A stretch of 61,810 bases of DNA from Sphingopyxis indica (GTDB lineage Bacteria > Pseudomonadota > Alphaproteobacteria > Sphingomonadales > Sphingomonadaceae). The notes beneath the pieces are model-generated. The model saw only the letters and a list, made by a program, of their open reading frames with translations, was not told the origin of the DNA and searched no databases. Location of the stretch: NCBI RefSeq assembly GCF_900188185.1, contig NZ_FZPA01000017.1, positions 1 through 61,810 on the forward strand, read 5' to 3'. Below, piece by piece: positions 17,306 through 25,100 of this stretch. How positions within the stretch are numbered: position 1 is the stretch's first letter; each line of letters opens with the position of its first letter. Position numbers and translations under genes: made by a program.

Positions 17306-18388
17306 ATGAAGCCAAGATCCTCCAATGCAAAATCGACTGCCGAGCTGGTGATCAAGGATATCCGCCGCAAGACCCGCCGACACTTTTCGGTCGAGGACAA
17401 AATCCGCATCGTGCTCGATGGCCTGCGCGGCGATGACTCCATTGCCGAGCTATGTCGCCGCGAAGAGATTGCGCAGAGCCTGTATTAAACCTAGTCCAAG
17501 GGGTTCATGGAGGCTAGCAAGCGCAGGCTCGCTGGCGATACGGCACGTACCGCGACCACAGAAGAGGTGAAGGATCTGCGCCGTGAGGCCCGCGATCTGA
17601 AGGAGTGCGTGGCCGATCTCACTTTGGAGAGCCGGCTGCTCAAAAAAAGCATCATCGCGGATGGGGACGACGACGCATGAGGTATCCCGCATCAGAGAAG
17701 CTGGAGATCATCAGGATCGTGGAGCAGTCGCATCTCCCGGCCAAACGCACGCTGGACCAGCTTAGCGTGGCACGGCGGACCTTCTACCGCTGGTAGAATC
17801 GCTTCCTCGAAGGCGGGCCGGAGGCGCTGGCAGACAGGCCATCCACGCCAAGCCGGGTGTGGAACCGTATTGTGCCCGAGCTGCAGGACCAGATCGTCGA
17901 GATGGTGCTCGAGCAGACCGAGCTGTCACCGCGTGAGTTGGCCGTCCGCTTCACCGACGAGAAGCGTTACTTCGTGTCCGAAGCTACGGTTTACCGGCTC
18001 TTGAAGGCCCATGACCTGATCAGCAGCCCGGCCTACACGGTTATCAAAGCGGCAGAGGCGTTCCATACAAGGACCACACGTCCAAATGAGATGTGGCAGA
18101 CCGATTTTACCTACTTCAAGATCATCGGTTGGGGTTGGGTCTACCTATCCACCGTGCTCGACGATTACTCGCGCTACATCATTGCCTGGAAGCTCTGCAC
18201 CACTATGTGTGCCGAGGATGTGACTGACACGCTCGACATGGCGCTGGTCGCTTCAGGCTGCGATCATGCCAATGTGCTACACAGGCCGCGCCTGCTCAGC
18301 GACAATGGCCCGAGCTACATCGCCGGAGAACTGGCGGAATACATCGAGGCGAACCAGATGAGCCATGTGCGCGGCGCACCACCGGTAA
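17306..18388 (+). mobile_element. Degenerate, truncated IS3-family element
   Basis: orfA (17306-17680) reads MKPRSSNAKSTAELV and RREEIAQSLY, then two stop codons (TAA 17486, TAG 17492) where relatives have the YYxWSKEF motif, and continues in frame to RLLKKSIIADGDDDA. orfB starts at 17677 in an ATGA overlap. It has a TAG (17794) after RRTFYRW, then an intact stretch with the DDE-domain segments QTDFTYFK, LDDYSRYIIAW and LSDNGPSYI. Similarity stops after SHVRGAPP at about 18388, before the catalytic Glu. Three nonsense codons plus the truncation mean it cannot encode an active transposase. Confidence 0.85.
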
Positions 18389-18445
18389 CAGCGTGGGCTG
18401 TAGACTGGAGTTCGTTCGACCTGAGGCCGGTCGGATTACGACTTC

Positions 18446-19006
18446 TTACCAGTCGTCGAAACTTTGAATTTTGCTCAGATTGGAAACCTCATTCAAGTGC
18501 GTTTCCAAGTGATGGCGTTCCTCATCCCAAACCGCAAACAGATATTCTGCGCCAGGATTCTCAATGTTGTTTAATTCGAAATCGTACACATCGAGAAACA
18601 ATTGCTCGTAGTACTTAGAGAGACGATTCTCCATGCTGGTGAATGTCACGTATAGCTGGGCATTCTTCGACCATTTTTTTCTGACGTGGCTATCAACGCG
18701 AAGCTCAGCAAACCCTTTCCCGACATACACGCATAACATCGTGTAATTGCCATGGTCGTCGCAGGCGTCATAGTCTACCCACAGGTGATAGAGGCCTGTC
18801 TGACCACGGAGGAATTTAAGATAGAGCTTGTACGTTATGTTCCCAATACGGAGTTCGTCGTCGACCGGCAGTTCCGCACAAAATGCGCTCTCGTTCACCA
18901 ACTCATGGGCAGAAATTGGCTGGCTTAGTTCTAAGAGCGCTATTTGATCGAACGCATCGTACTCTTGATTTTGACACGGGAAATCTTGTTCGATGCACTT
19001 TGTCAT
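18446..19006 (-). CDS. Hypothetical protein, possible GIY-YIG nuclease fold
   Basis: A 186-residue protein I do not recognise with certainty. Residues about 70-105 read GLYHLWVDYD, then LCVYVGKGFAELRVDSHVRKKW. The spacing of GLY and VYVGKG, followed by an Arg and His, matches the GIY-YIG pattern in which Gly-Ile-Tyr and Tyr-Ile-Gly strands precede the catalytic Arg; a later Glu in YYEQLFLDV could be the metal ligand. The DNA is visibly AT-richer than its neighbours, which suggests separate acquisition. It lies between a dead IS and the transfer-region regulators with no clear operon partner. It might be a nuclease of a small defence or mobile unit, but this is speculative. Confidence 0.5.
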   Translation of the reverse strand: MTKCIEQDFPCQNQEYDAFDQIALLELSQPISAHELVNESAFCAELPVDDELRIGNITYKLYLKFLRGQTGLYHLWVDYDACDDHGNYTMLCVYVGKGFAELRVDSHVRKKWSKNAQLYVTFTSMENRLSKYYEQLFLDVYDFELNNIENPGAEYLFAVWDEERHHLETHLNEVSNLSKIQSFDDW

Positions 19007-19215
19007 GATCGGCTCGACCTACTCAATATTGTATGTTCCTTAATAGGCGCCGGTGGCTTCCGAAAGCAGCTCGGTTCTTGCAGCGACGAGCGCTCCCAAT
19101 ACTCGAGGGTATCGGGCCGACTGCTTCGATCCGGCGACCGCGCAAAGGATGCCTTTGACTGCCCCTGTCGATGGCACGTCCGCCTCCAACCAGTCAGCTC
19201 CAGACCAATAAGCGG

Positions 19216-19461
19216 TCACTTCAGGCGGTCCGAAATCCAGGCTTCGACTTCTCTTTCCGACCATGCCACGGAATAGCCTCCGAGCTGTACGGGTTTGGGA
19301 AACTTGCCCTCGCTCATCCAACGGTAGATCGTCGAACGGCCAAGCCCGACGCGGTGCTGCACTTCGGGCAAGCGAATAAGCCGCGTCACCCGGCGAGACT
19401 CCGTCGCTCCTTTGTCGATCTCTTCACCCACGATGGCCTCTTTCGGCACCGGCGAAGACAT
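19216..19461 (-). CDS. AlpA-family DNA-binding regulator
   Basis: An 81-residue MerR-like/AlpA HTH protein. The domain reads TRLIRLPEVQHRVGLGRSTIYRWMSEGKFPKPVQLGG and ends SEREVEAWI, as in phage and plasmid AlpA regulators. The start (ATG 19461) overlaps the end of the upstream HTH gene by 38 bases. Because it precedes and diverges from traA, it probably controls transfer gene expression or excision/maintenance of the element. Confidence 0.85.
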   Translation of the reverse strand: MSSPVPKEAIVGEEIDKGATESRRVTRLIRLPEVQHRVGLGRSTIYRWMSEGKFPKPVQLGGYSVAWSEREVEAWISDRLK

Positions 19462-19915
19462 CGCCAAGCAGCGCGTCCTTACGTTCGAGCTCATCGATGT
19501 GATCGGAAAGCAGGCGGGCGACACGGTGTGCCGTGCCCTTGGCCCAACGCGGCTTCACCTCATGAACCTGGTTGCCTAGGACTCGTTCGAGCGCTGAAGG
19601 CAGTTCGCCAGAAAAGTCCTCGAAGAACTGCGCGAGGTCCGATTGCAGCCAGGCAATCGCGTGATCGCCGCTGCTGACGAGGAACAGCAGCAGGTGGGCA
19701 TGAGGAGCGACGCCGCACGCGGCGAGAACGCGCAAGGCTTCGCCGAGGCTAGCCGAGCGTTCACCGGCAAGGACGCGGCGCAGGGCATCCTTATGGATCT
19801 GCGCGTCGCGCGCGATGTCGCAGCGTGCACGGCCGCTGGCTTCGACGGCTGCCAAAAGCAGCCGGGCAAGGTCGGCGCGAACCTGTTGTTCGGCAAAGAG
19901 CGCCATGTTGGTCAT
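19424..19915 (-). CDS. HTH DNA-binding protein beside the transfer operon
   Basis: A 163-residue protein from the ATG at 19915 (MTNMALFAEQQ). It contains an XRE-like helix-turn-helix: CDIARDAQIHKDALRRVLAGERSASLGEALRVLAACG near residues 32-70. The rest is helical and unknown. It is divergent from the traA operon, and an inverted repeat at 20040-20064 lies between. It is co-transcribed with the AlpA gene. A repressor of the transfer operon is the simplest role, by context. Confidence 0.72.
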   Translation of the reverse strand: MTNMALFAEQQVRADLARLLLAAVEASGRARCDIARDAQIHKDALRRVLAGERSASLGEALRVLAACGVAPHAHLLLFLVSSGDHAIAWLQSDLAQFFEDFSGELPSALERVLGNQVHEVKPRWAKGTAHRVARLLSDHIDELERKDALLGDVFAGAERGHRG

Positions 19916-20039
19916 CGACGAATCCTTATCTCTGGAGGTGATCGAACCACCGGCTAACCGCGAAGGAAGCCTGTAGGAAAACGAAAAGAACAATTAGAGA
20001 ACATAGAGGAACCACCGAATCGGCTTCCTTCGTTGATTC

Positions 20040-20064
20040 GCGCGAATTCCGGTCGTGTTCGCGC
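20040..20064. promoter_or_regulatory. Inverted repeat in the divergent HTH/traA control region
   Basis: GCGCGAA (20040-20046) and TTCGCGC (20058-20064) form a perfect seven-base inverted repeat with an 11-base spacer, in the 367-base gap between the HTH regulator and traA. It is the only strong symmetric element I see in this gap. It may be the operator of the HTH or AlpA protein. No other feature is evident in 19916-20282. Confidence 0.5.
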
Positions 20065-20282
20065 ATATGGCGGCACGCTCCTCGCCAAACTCGGCACAGT
20101 TGGCGCTGATCCGCGATCAACCTGCGCGAATCCCAGCCTGCGCACCTCCAGATGTCGCTTTTTGCTTGGGCAGCAGCCCCAAAATCCAGTTCCCGATTTC
20201 CTACAGCCCGGCTCCGGGGAGAGGAAAGAACATACAGCGAACGCATCGTTGGCTGATGTTCAATCCCTCGGAGTTTCCATCC

Positions 20283-20615
20283 ATGACCACCAAGACTGCC
20301 CTTCCGGCTCTGCAGCGCACGCCCAACCGTGCACGGGGCCGCGACTACATTCTTCCTGCCTGCGTGGCGCTGGCCTGCGCCGGTGCCGCCTTCGCCGGTG
20401 CCGACACCACCTTCGATCCCGCGCTCACCAAGTTCACCGACTTCCTCGAAGGCTCGGGCGGCAAGATCATCACCGTACTCAGCCTCGCGGGCGGTCTGAT
20501 CGGTCTCGCCTCCGGGCGCTTCTCACTCGGCCAGGTCGCGGTGCCGGTCGGCGTCGGGATCGGTGTCGGTACCGGCGTTCCGATCGTCACCTCGGTCGTG
20601 ACCGCGGTCATCTGA
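20283..20615 (+). CDS. traA: TraA-like conjugative pilin precursor
   Basis: A 110-residue prepilin. A long positively charged leader (residues 1-20) precedes a hydrophobic segment ACVALACAGAAFA, with likely cleavage after AFA, and a second membrane segment around GGKIITVLSLAGGLIGLASG, followed by a third near the C-terminus. This is the usual F-type/VirB2-like pilin layout. GGAG precedes ATG 20283 at nine bases; the frame is open upstream but without pilin features. It starts the F-type transfer operon. Confidence 0.75.
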   Translation: MTTKTALPALQRTPNRARGRDYILPACVALACAGAAFAGADTTFDPALTKFTDFLEGSGGKIITVLSLAGGLIGLASGRFSLGQVAVPVGVGIGVGTGVPIVTSVVTAVI

Positions 20616-20649
20616 TCAGCGGATCCAGTCACGACAGGAGGGCGGCATC

Positions 20650-20937
20650 ATGGCTGACAGGTACCTCGTTCCACGGCGGCTCGACGACCCGGAGCTCATC
20701 GGCTTCTGGACCATCGACGAGTTTGCAGGGATTCTCATTCCCTTCGCCTGGGGCATTCTCTCGCAGCATATCTTCATCGGTATCGGCCTGGCCGCCGGGG
20801 CCTGGCTTGCCTTGCGGAAGGCAAAGGCACGCGGCGCCGGTTCGGCACTGGTGCATGCTGCGTACTGGTACCTTCCCGGGAGCTTTCTCGGTCTAAAAGC
20901 CACGCCGCCCTCCCACTGCCGCCTGTTGGCGGGCTGA
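20650..20937 (+). CDS. traL: TraL, type IV secretion pilus assembly protein
   Basis: A small membrane protein of 95 residues in the TraL/VirB3-like position. It starts with the typical RYLVPRRLDDPELIGFWTIDEF, then two hydrophobic segments (FAGILIPFAWGILSQ and FIGIGLAAGAWLAL), and ends in the YWYLPG motif region. A strong AGGAGG precedes the ATG. Confidence 0.88.
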   Translation: MADRYLVPRRLDDPELIGFWTIDEFAGILIPFAWGILSQHIFIGIGLAAGAWLALRKAKARGAGSALVHAAYWYLPGSFLGLKATPPSHCRLLAG

Positions 20938-20949
20938 GGGAGGCGACCC

Positions 20950-21519
20950 ATGCGAGCAGAATTCGCGCACGAACAGGCGCAGACCTACCTGCGGCAACGC
21001 AACCGCTTTGCCGTGCTGGCAGGTGTCCTGGGCCTGACCACGCTGGTCAGCCTCGGCGCCGCGGTCACCCGCGACGAGCAGGTTGTGTTGGTGCCGATCA
21101 CCTCAGAGCGGATCACCGTCTCGAGCGGCGGGATCGACGCGCCCTATCTCGAACTTGTCACCCGCGACACGGCACTGATGCTCCTCAACCGGGCGCCCGA
21201 AAGCCTCGATTACTGGATGACGAACATCCTGAAGCTCGCCGATCCCGCCGCGCACGGCCGCCTCAAGGCCGAGCTCGTCCAAATCGTCGAGGAACAGCGC
21301 GGCTCGGACATCAGCCAGGCCTTCGTGATCGCGGAAATGCACGTCGACCCCAAGGCCCTGACCTCGACCGTCACCGGCACGCTCAAGACCTTTGTCGGCG
21401 CGCAGGTGATCGCGAGCCAGCGCCGCTCCTTCCGTTTCCGCTGGTCGAAGCGTGGTCTCAGCCTCGCGCTCGCCGGCTTCGAACAACTTCCCACCGACAA
21501 GGAGGAACCCGGCCAATGA
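20950..21519 (+). CDS. traE: TraE, pilus assembly protein (VirB8-like position)
   Basis: A 189-residue bitopic inner membrane protein: N-terminal helix FAVLAGVLGLTTLVSLGAAV and a periplasmic domain with RITVSSGGIDAPYLELVTRD. GGGAGG lies before the ATG. Its stop overlaps the start of traK (ATGA). Confidence 0.9.
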   Translation: MRAEFAHEQAQTYLRQRNRFAVLAGVLGLTTLVSLGAAVTRDEQVVLVPITSERITVSSGGIDAPYLELVTRDTALMLLNRAPESLDYWMTNILKLADPAAHGRLKAELVQIVEEQRGSDISQAFVIAEMHVDPKALTSTVTGTLKTFVGAQVIASQRRSFRFRWSKRGLSLALAGFEQLPTDKEEPGQ

Positions 21520-22331
21520 GCCTTCTCCCATCCCCCCTCGCTGCTGCGCTTGCCGGAACCGGCCTTGCCTGTTTCGCAATCGGCGCAACAAGGCGCCCCG
21601 ATCACGGACTCAAGCTGACCGGCCTCGCCGTGCTTGCCTTCGCGCTCGCACCGGTCCCGGCGCATGCCGACCAGTTCGTCGAAGCGGCCGACAACGCGAC
21701 CATCGATTGCGAACTCGCCCGCGGCGAACTCACCCGGATCGCGCTCATCGATGACGGTTTTGCCAATGTCTCGAAGATCGCGAGCGGCTTTCCCTACAAC
21801 GACTTCCAGGTGACGCATGAGCCGGTGCGCGGAGACATCTATATCTCCGTACCCCCGCAATTTGCCGCTGCCCGGGTCAGCTTCTTTGCGACCAGCAAGG
21901 CAGGCTACGTCTACAAGTTCGCCTGCCGCCTCGGCGGCGAGGAAGCGACCCAGCTCTTCATCACCAATCCCGCGCTCGCGAAAAACGAGGCTGCCGAATG
22001 GGAAACCGAGACCGGGCCCGAGGACGCCGCGATCCGCCTGATCGAGGCGATGGCGAGCGATGCCGTCCTGCCCGGGTTCACTGCCCGCGCCGAACTTTCG
22101 GCTCCGCGCCGTACCGGCGGGATCGAGGTCCAGCTGGTCGCCGAATACCAGGGCGATGAACTTACCGGACAGCGCTTCCTCGTGCGCAACCTCGGCCAGG
22201 AGAGCCTTGCGCTTGGCTCCGAGCGCGAAGGTCCCGCAGGCACGCTCGCCTTCGCCTATGGCCGCGATGCACTCGCTCCCGGTGAAGCGACCAGTGCCTT
22301 CCTTGTCTTTGCCAAGGGAGGGCTCGACTGA
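21516..22331 (+). CDS. traK: TraK, secretin-like outer membrane channel component
   Basis: A 271-residue exported protein. It has a hydrophobic N-terminus ending at VPAHADQ (signal-type cleavage), then the TraK domain of beta-rich segments such as CELARGELTRIALID. It forms the outer-membrane ring with TraV and TraB in F-type systems. The leader is unusually long (about 50 residues, two hydrophobic stretches), so an internal start is possible. Its stop shares a base with the traB start. Confidence 0.82.
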   Translation: MSLLPSPLAAALAGTGLACFAIGATRRPDHGLKLTGLAVLAFALAPVPAHADQFVEAADNATIDCELARGELTRIALIDDGFANVSKIASGFPYNDFQVTHEPVRGDIYISVPPQFAAARVSFFATSKAGYVYKFACRLGGEEATQLFITNPALAKNEAAEWETETGPEDAAIRLIEAMASDAVLPGFTARAELSAPRRTGGIEVQLVAEYQGDELTGQRFLVRNLGQESLALGSEREGPAGTLAFAYGRDALAPGEATSAFLVFAKGGLD

Positions 22332-23647
22332 TGGCCGAGGCAACACAGAAGGAGGCTGAAAAGAAGCCTCTGCCGGGCTCGCCGGAAGCGCGTGAAAGCG
22401 GACGGCGCAACCTCAATACGCAGATCGCGCAGCGCCAGAAGATGCTGCTCGCCGGGATCGGGGCCATCGCGCTCATCGGCGGCGGGATGTTCATCTTCGG
22501 CGGCGATGGCGACGAGGGCGGCAGTGATGCCAATGGTGCGGCGACAATCGACACCGGCGGCCTCGTCAATCGCAACCTCTCGCAGCGCGAGTTCGTCGCG
22601 AGCTACGGCAACCGGCTCGACGCGCAGGGCCGCGCGATCAAGGATCTGCAGCAAGCGCAGTTACCACGCCCCGAGATCGAACAGGAGCTCGAAGCCCTGC
22701 GCAGCGAGAACGCGCAGATGCGCTCCGACGGTCAGGCAGCGATCGACGCCATTTCGGCCGAGAATGCCAATCTGCGCTCACAGCTCAGCGACGCTGCAAA
22801 GGCGCCGGCGTCCGCTCCGCCGCTGCCGCCGCCACCTGCCTATGGTCCCGGCGTCGGCACCGGCGTAGCTGTCCAGCCACCGCAAGGAGCGCCGGAAACG
22901 CAGGGCGGACAGCTCAGCCTGATGAGTTTCAACGCGGATACAGGCAAGGACGGCAAGCCGCGTGCGGCCGAGACTGCGCCCGCCTTGCTGCTCGAAGCGA
23001 GCCGCGATTACCTGCCGCCCAACAGCTACGCACCGGCAACGGTCATCGTGGGTGTCGATGCCTCGACCGGCGTTGCCAGCCAGAGCGATCCGCTTCCCGT
23101 GGTGCTCCGGATCACCGGACCGGCCCGCTCGGTGATGCGCGGCAACAAGCTGCTCACCACCGACATCACCGGCTGCCTCGTCAATGGCGCTGCGCGCGGC
23201 GATCTCTCGGCCGAGAAGGTCTACGTCAAGCTGGTGCGCATGACCTGCGCGCAACCCGGCGGCCGCTTCGCTGTCAGCGAGGTCAAGGGGTTCATCTCCT
23301 TTGCCGGAAAGTCGGGCGTGCGTGGTCGCGTAGTCAGCCGCGAGGGCAGCTTGGTCAGCCAGGCGCTGCTGGCTGGGATCGTCGGCGGCTTCGGTCGCGG
23401 ATTTTCCGCCAACGCCAACGGCATCTTCACGCAGCCTGTCGGCGCCAACGGTCAGCGCGAGGCGCTGTCGCCGACCGACATCCTTGCCGGTGGCTTTGGC
23501 CAGGGTGCCGGCGAAGCCGCCGACACCGTCAGCCGATACCTCATCGAACGCGCCGAACAATACCAACCCGTCGTCGAAATGCCGACCGGCATAGAGGTCG
23601 AGATCGTCTTTCTCGACGGCGTCCACGTCAGGAGCCCCTCCAAATGA
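22331..23647 (+). CDS. traB: TraB, VirB10-like scaffold of the conjugation channel
   Basis: A 438-residue protein with a cytoplasmic start, one membrane helix (LLAGIGAIALIGGGMFIFGG, residues about 38-57), a helical periplasmic stretch, a proline-rich linker (ASAPPLPPPPAYGPG) and a C-terminal VirB10/TrbI-type beta barrel with PVVLRITGPARSVMRGN. It spans both membranes and links TraK/TraV to the inner-membrane complex. It overlaps dsbC by four bases. Confidence 0.9.
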   Translation: MAEATQKEAEKKPLPGSPEARESGRRNLNTQIAQRQKMLLAGIGAIALIGGGMFIFGGDGDEGGSDANGAATIDTGGLVNRNLSQREFVASYGNRLDAQGRAIKDLQQAQLPRPEIEQELEALRSENAQMRSDGQAAIDAISAENANLRSQLSDAAKAPASAPPLPPPPAYGPGVGTGVAVQPPQGAPETQGGQLSLMSFNADTGKDGKPRAAETAPALLLEASRDYLPPNSYAPATVIVGVDASTGVASQSDPLPVVLRITGPARSVMRGNKLLTTDITGCLVNGAARGDLSAEKVYVKLVRMTCAQPGGRFAVSEVKGFISFAGKSGVRGRVVSREGSLVSQALLAGIVGGFGRGFSANANGIFTQPVGANGQREALSPTDILAGGFGQGAGEAADTVSRYLIERAEQYQPVVEMPTGIEVEIVFLDGVHVRSPSK

Positions 23648-24516
23648 ACTACAATGACCACCGGCCGGGCCTGAAGGCCCGCGCCGCCCACCTTGCCCTT
23701 GCCCTCTCGAGCGCCGCCGCCGTGCTGACGCTCGGCGTCTCTGCCGTCACCGCTATGCCTGCGAGCGCTGCCGGTATGGCGAGCGAGGTCGCGCAGGCAC
23801 TGAAACTGCGGCTGCCCAAGACTCCGGTTGACGCGATCAGCTGCGACACGCTTGGCCCCTGGTGCGAAGTCGTCTCGGGCGACACGCTGTTCTACATCGA
23901 CGAAACCGCCCGCTACCTGTTCGTGGGCCGTCTCTACGACATGGAAGAGCGACGTGACGTCACCGCTGCCCGCCTGCTCGAACTCAATCCCGACCTGCTC
24001 GCGGCCGGTGCGGCGCGCGTAGCCAGCGATGCGCCGGCGGGGCGCGACGAAGCGCCTGTCCAGGCGGCCGCCAGCCACGTCGACCTCTCGTCGCTTCCGG
24101 CTGCGGGCGCGATCCACTGGGGCAACACCAAGGGCGAACGCCTGGTTGTCTTCTCGGATTTCCAGTGCGGGTATTGCCAGCGCCTGGCCGCCGAACTCGC
24201 CAAGGCCAAGGTCCATGTCGAAGAGCGACCGATCTCGATCTTCGGCGCGGCAAGCCGCAAGATTTCCGAGGCGGTGCTGTGCGCTAAGGATCCGGCAAAG
24301 GCACTCCATGCGGCCTATTCCGGCCAGGCTCTGGCGACTGATAAGACTTGCAAGGAGGCCAAGGCACTCGATGCCAACGAAGCCTTCGCGAAGGCCAACG
24401 GATTTGCTGGAACGCCGGTCATCGTGCGCGTTCGCGATGGGGCGGTGCTTCATGGCTACCGCGATGCCGCGGCGATCCGCAGCTTCGTCGCCGAAGGCAA
24501 GGGAGTGGCGCAATGA
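23644..24516 (+). CDS. dsbC: DsbC-type periplasmic thiol-disulfide isomerase
   Basis: A 290-residue exported thioredoxin-fold protein. After a signal sequence (to about ASAAG) and a DsbC-like dimerisation domain, the redox site FSDFQCGYCQRL appears near residue 178, with the cis-proline loop GTPVIV near 260. A second cysteine pair in the N-domain (SCDTLGPWC) resembles DsbC. In F-type systems it folds the cysteine-rich TraN, TraU, TraH and TraV proteins encoded in the same operon. Confidence 0.87.
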   Translation: MNYNDHRPGLKARAAHLALALSSAAAVLTLGVSAVTAMPASAAGMASEVAQALKLRLPKTPVDAISCDTLGPWCEVVSGDTLFYIDETARYLFVGRLYDMEERRDVTAARLLELNPDLLAAGAARVASDAPAGRDEAPVQAAASHVDLSSLPAAGAIHWGNTKGERLVVFSDFQCGYCQRLAAELAKAKVHVEERPISIFGAASRKISEAVLCAKDPAKALHAAYSGQALATDKTCKEAKALDANEAFAKANGFAGTPVIVRVRDGAVLHGYRDAAAIRSFVAEGKGVAQ

Positions 24517-25100
24517 GCCGGCTTCCAATCCTTCGCGCCATGGTGCTCGCTGCGCCGCTCCTTTTGGCCAGTGGCTGCGCCAGCCTTGGCGGCAACGTCA
24601 AAGGCAGCTTTGCCTGCCGCGCTCCCGAAGGGACCTGCGCGCCGACTTCCGCGATCGATGCCGGGGCGACCGGCATTGAAAAGGCTGACACGGTTGACGC
24701 GCATCGGACGGTGACCCCGACCGGCGAAGCGGTTCGTCGCCTGCAGGTCGTGCTGACAGGCTACCGTGACGCGGCGGGCCGCGACCATGAGGCGCGCGTC
24801 GTTCAACTGACGCTGCCCGAACAGGCAGGGACAGGCTGGCGCACGCCGCAGGGCCGCCGCGAAGTCCTGCGCTCGCTGGCATCGACTATTGCCGCGACGC
24901 GCGAGAGCAACCCCGCACCCGATTTCCAACCGCCAAAAATCCAAGAGGCAGACACATTGCCGGAACAGCTGTTCATCCCCTCGCAGCCCGTTCCGGCGAT
25001 GCCCGGCGCTGACGCGCCGGAACCCGGGGGACCTGGCTCGTTTTCCCCTCCCCGCGAGCCGGTCCCCCACCCTGAAACACCTGAAGGAGAGAGCCGGTGA
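24513..25100 (+). CDS. traV: TraV, outer membrane lipoprotein of the transfer channel
   Basis: A 195-residue lipoprotein. The signal MSRLPILRAMVLAAPLLLASGC ends in the lipobox LASGC (Cys22). A second pair of cysteines (FACRAPEGTCAP) follows, as in TraV. The C-terminus is proline-rich. The start is the ATG at 24513, in an ATGA overlap with dsbC. TraV anchors the TraK ring to the outer membrane. Confidence 0.85.
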   Translation: MSRLPILRAMVLAAPLLLASGCASLGGNVKGSFACRAPEGTCAPTSAIDAGATGIEKADTVDAHRTVTPTGEAVRRLQVVLTGYRDAAGRDHEARVVQLTLPEQAGTGWRTPQGRREVLRSLASTIAATRESNPAPDFQPPKIQEADTLPEQLFIPSQPVPAMPGADAPEPGGPGSFSPPREPVPHPETPEGESR

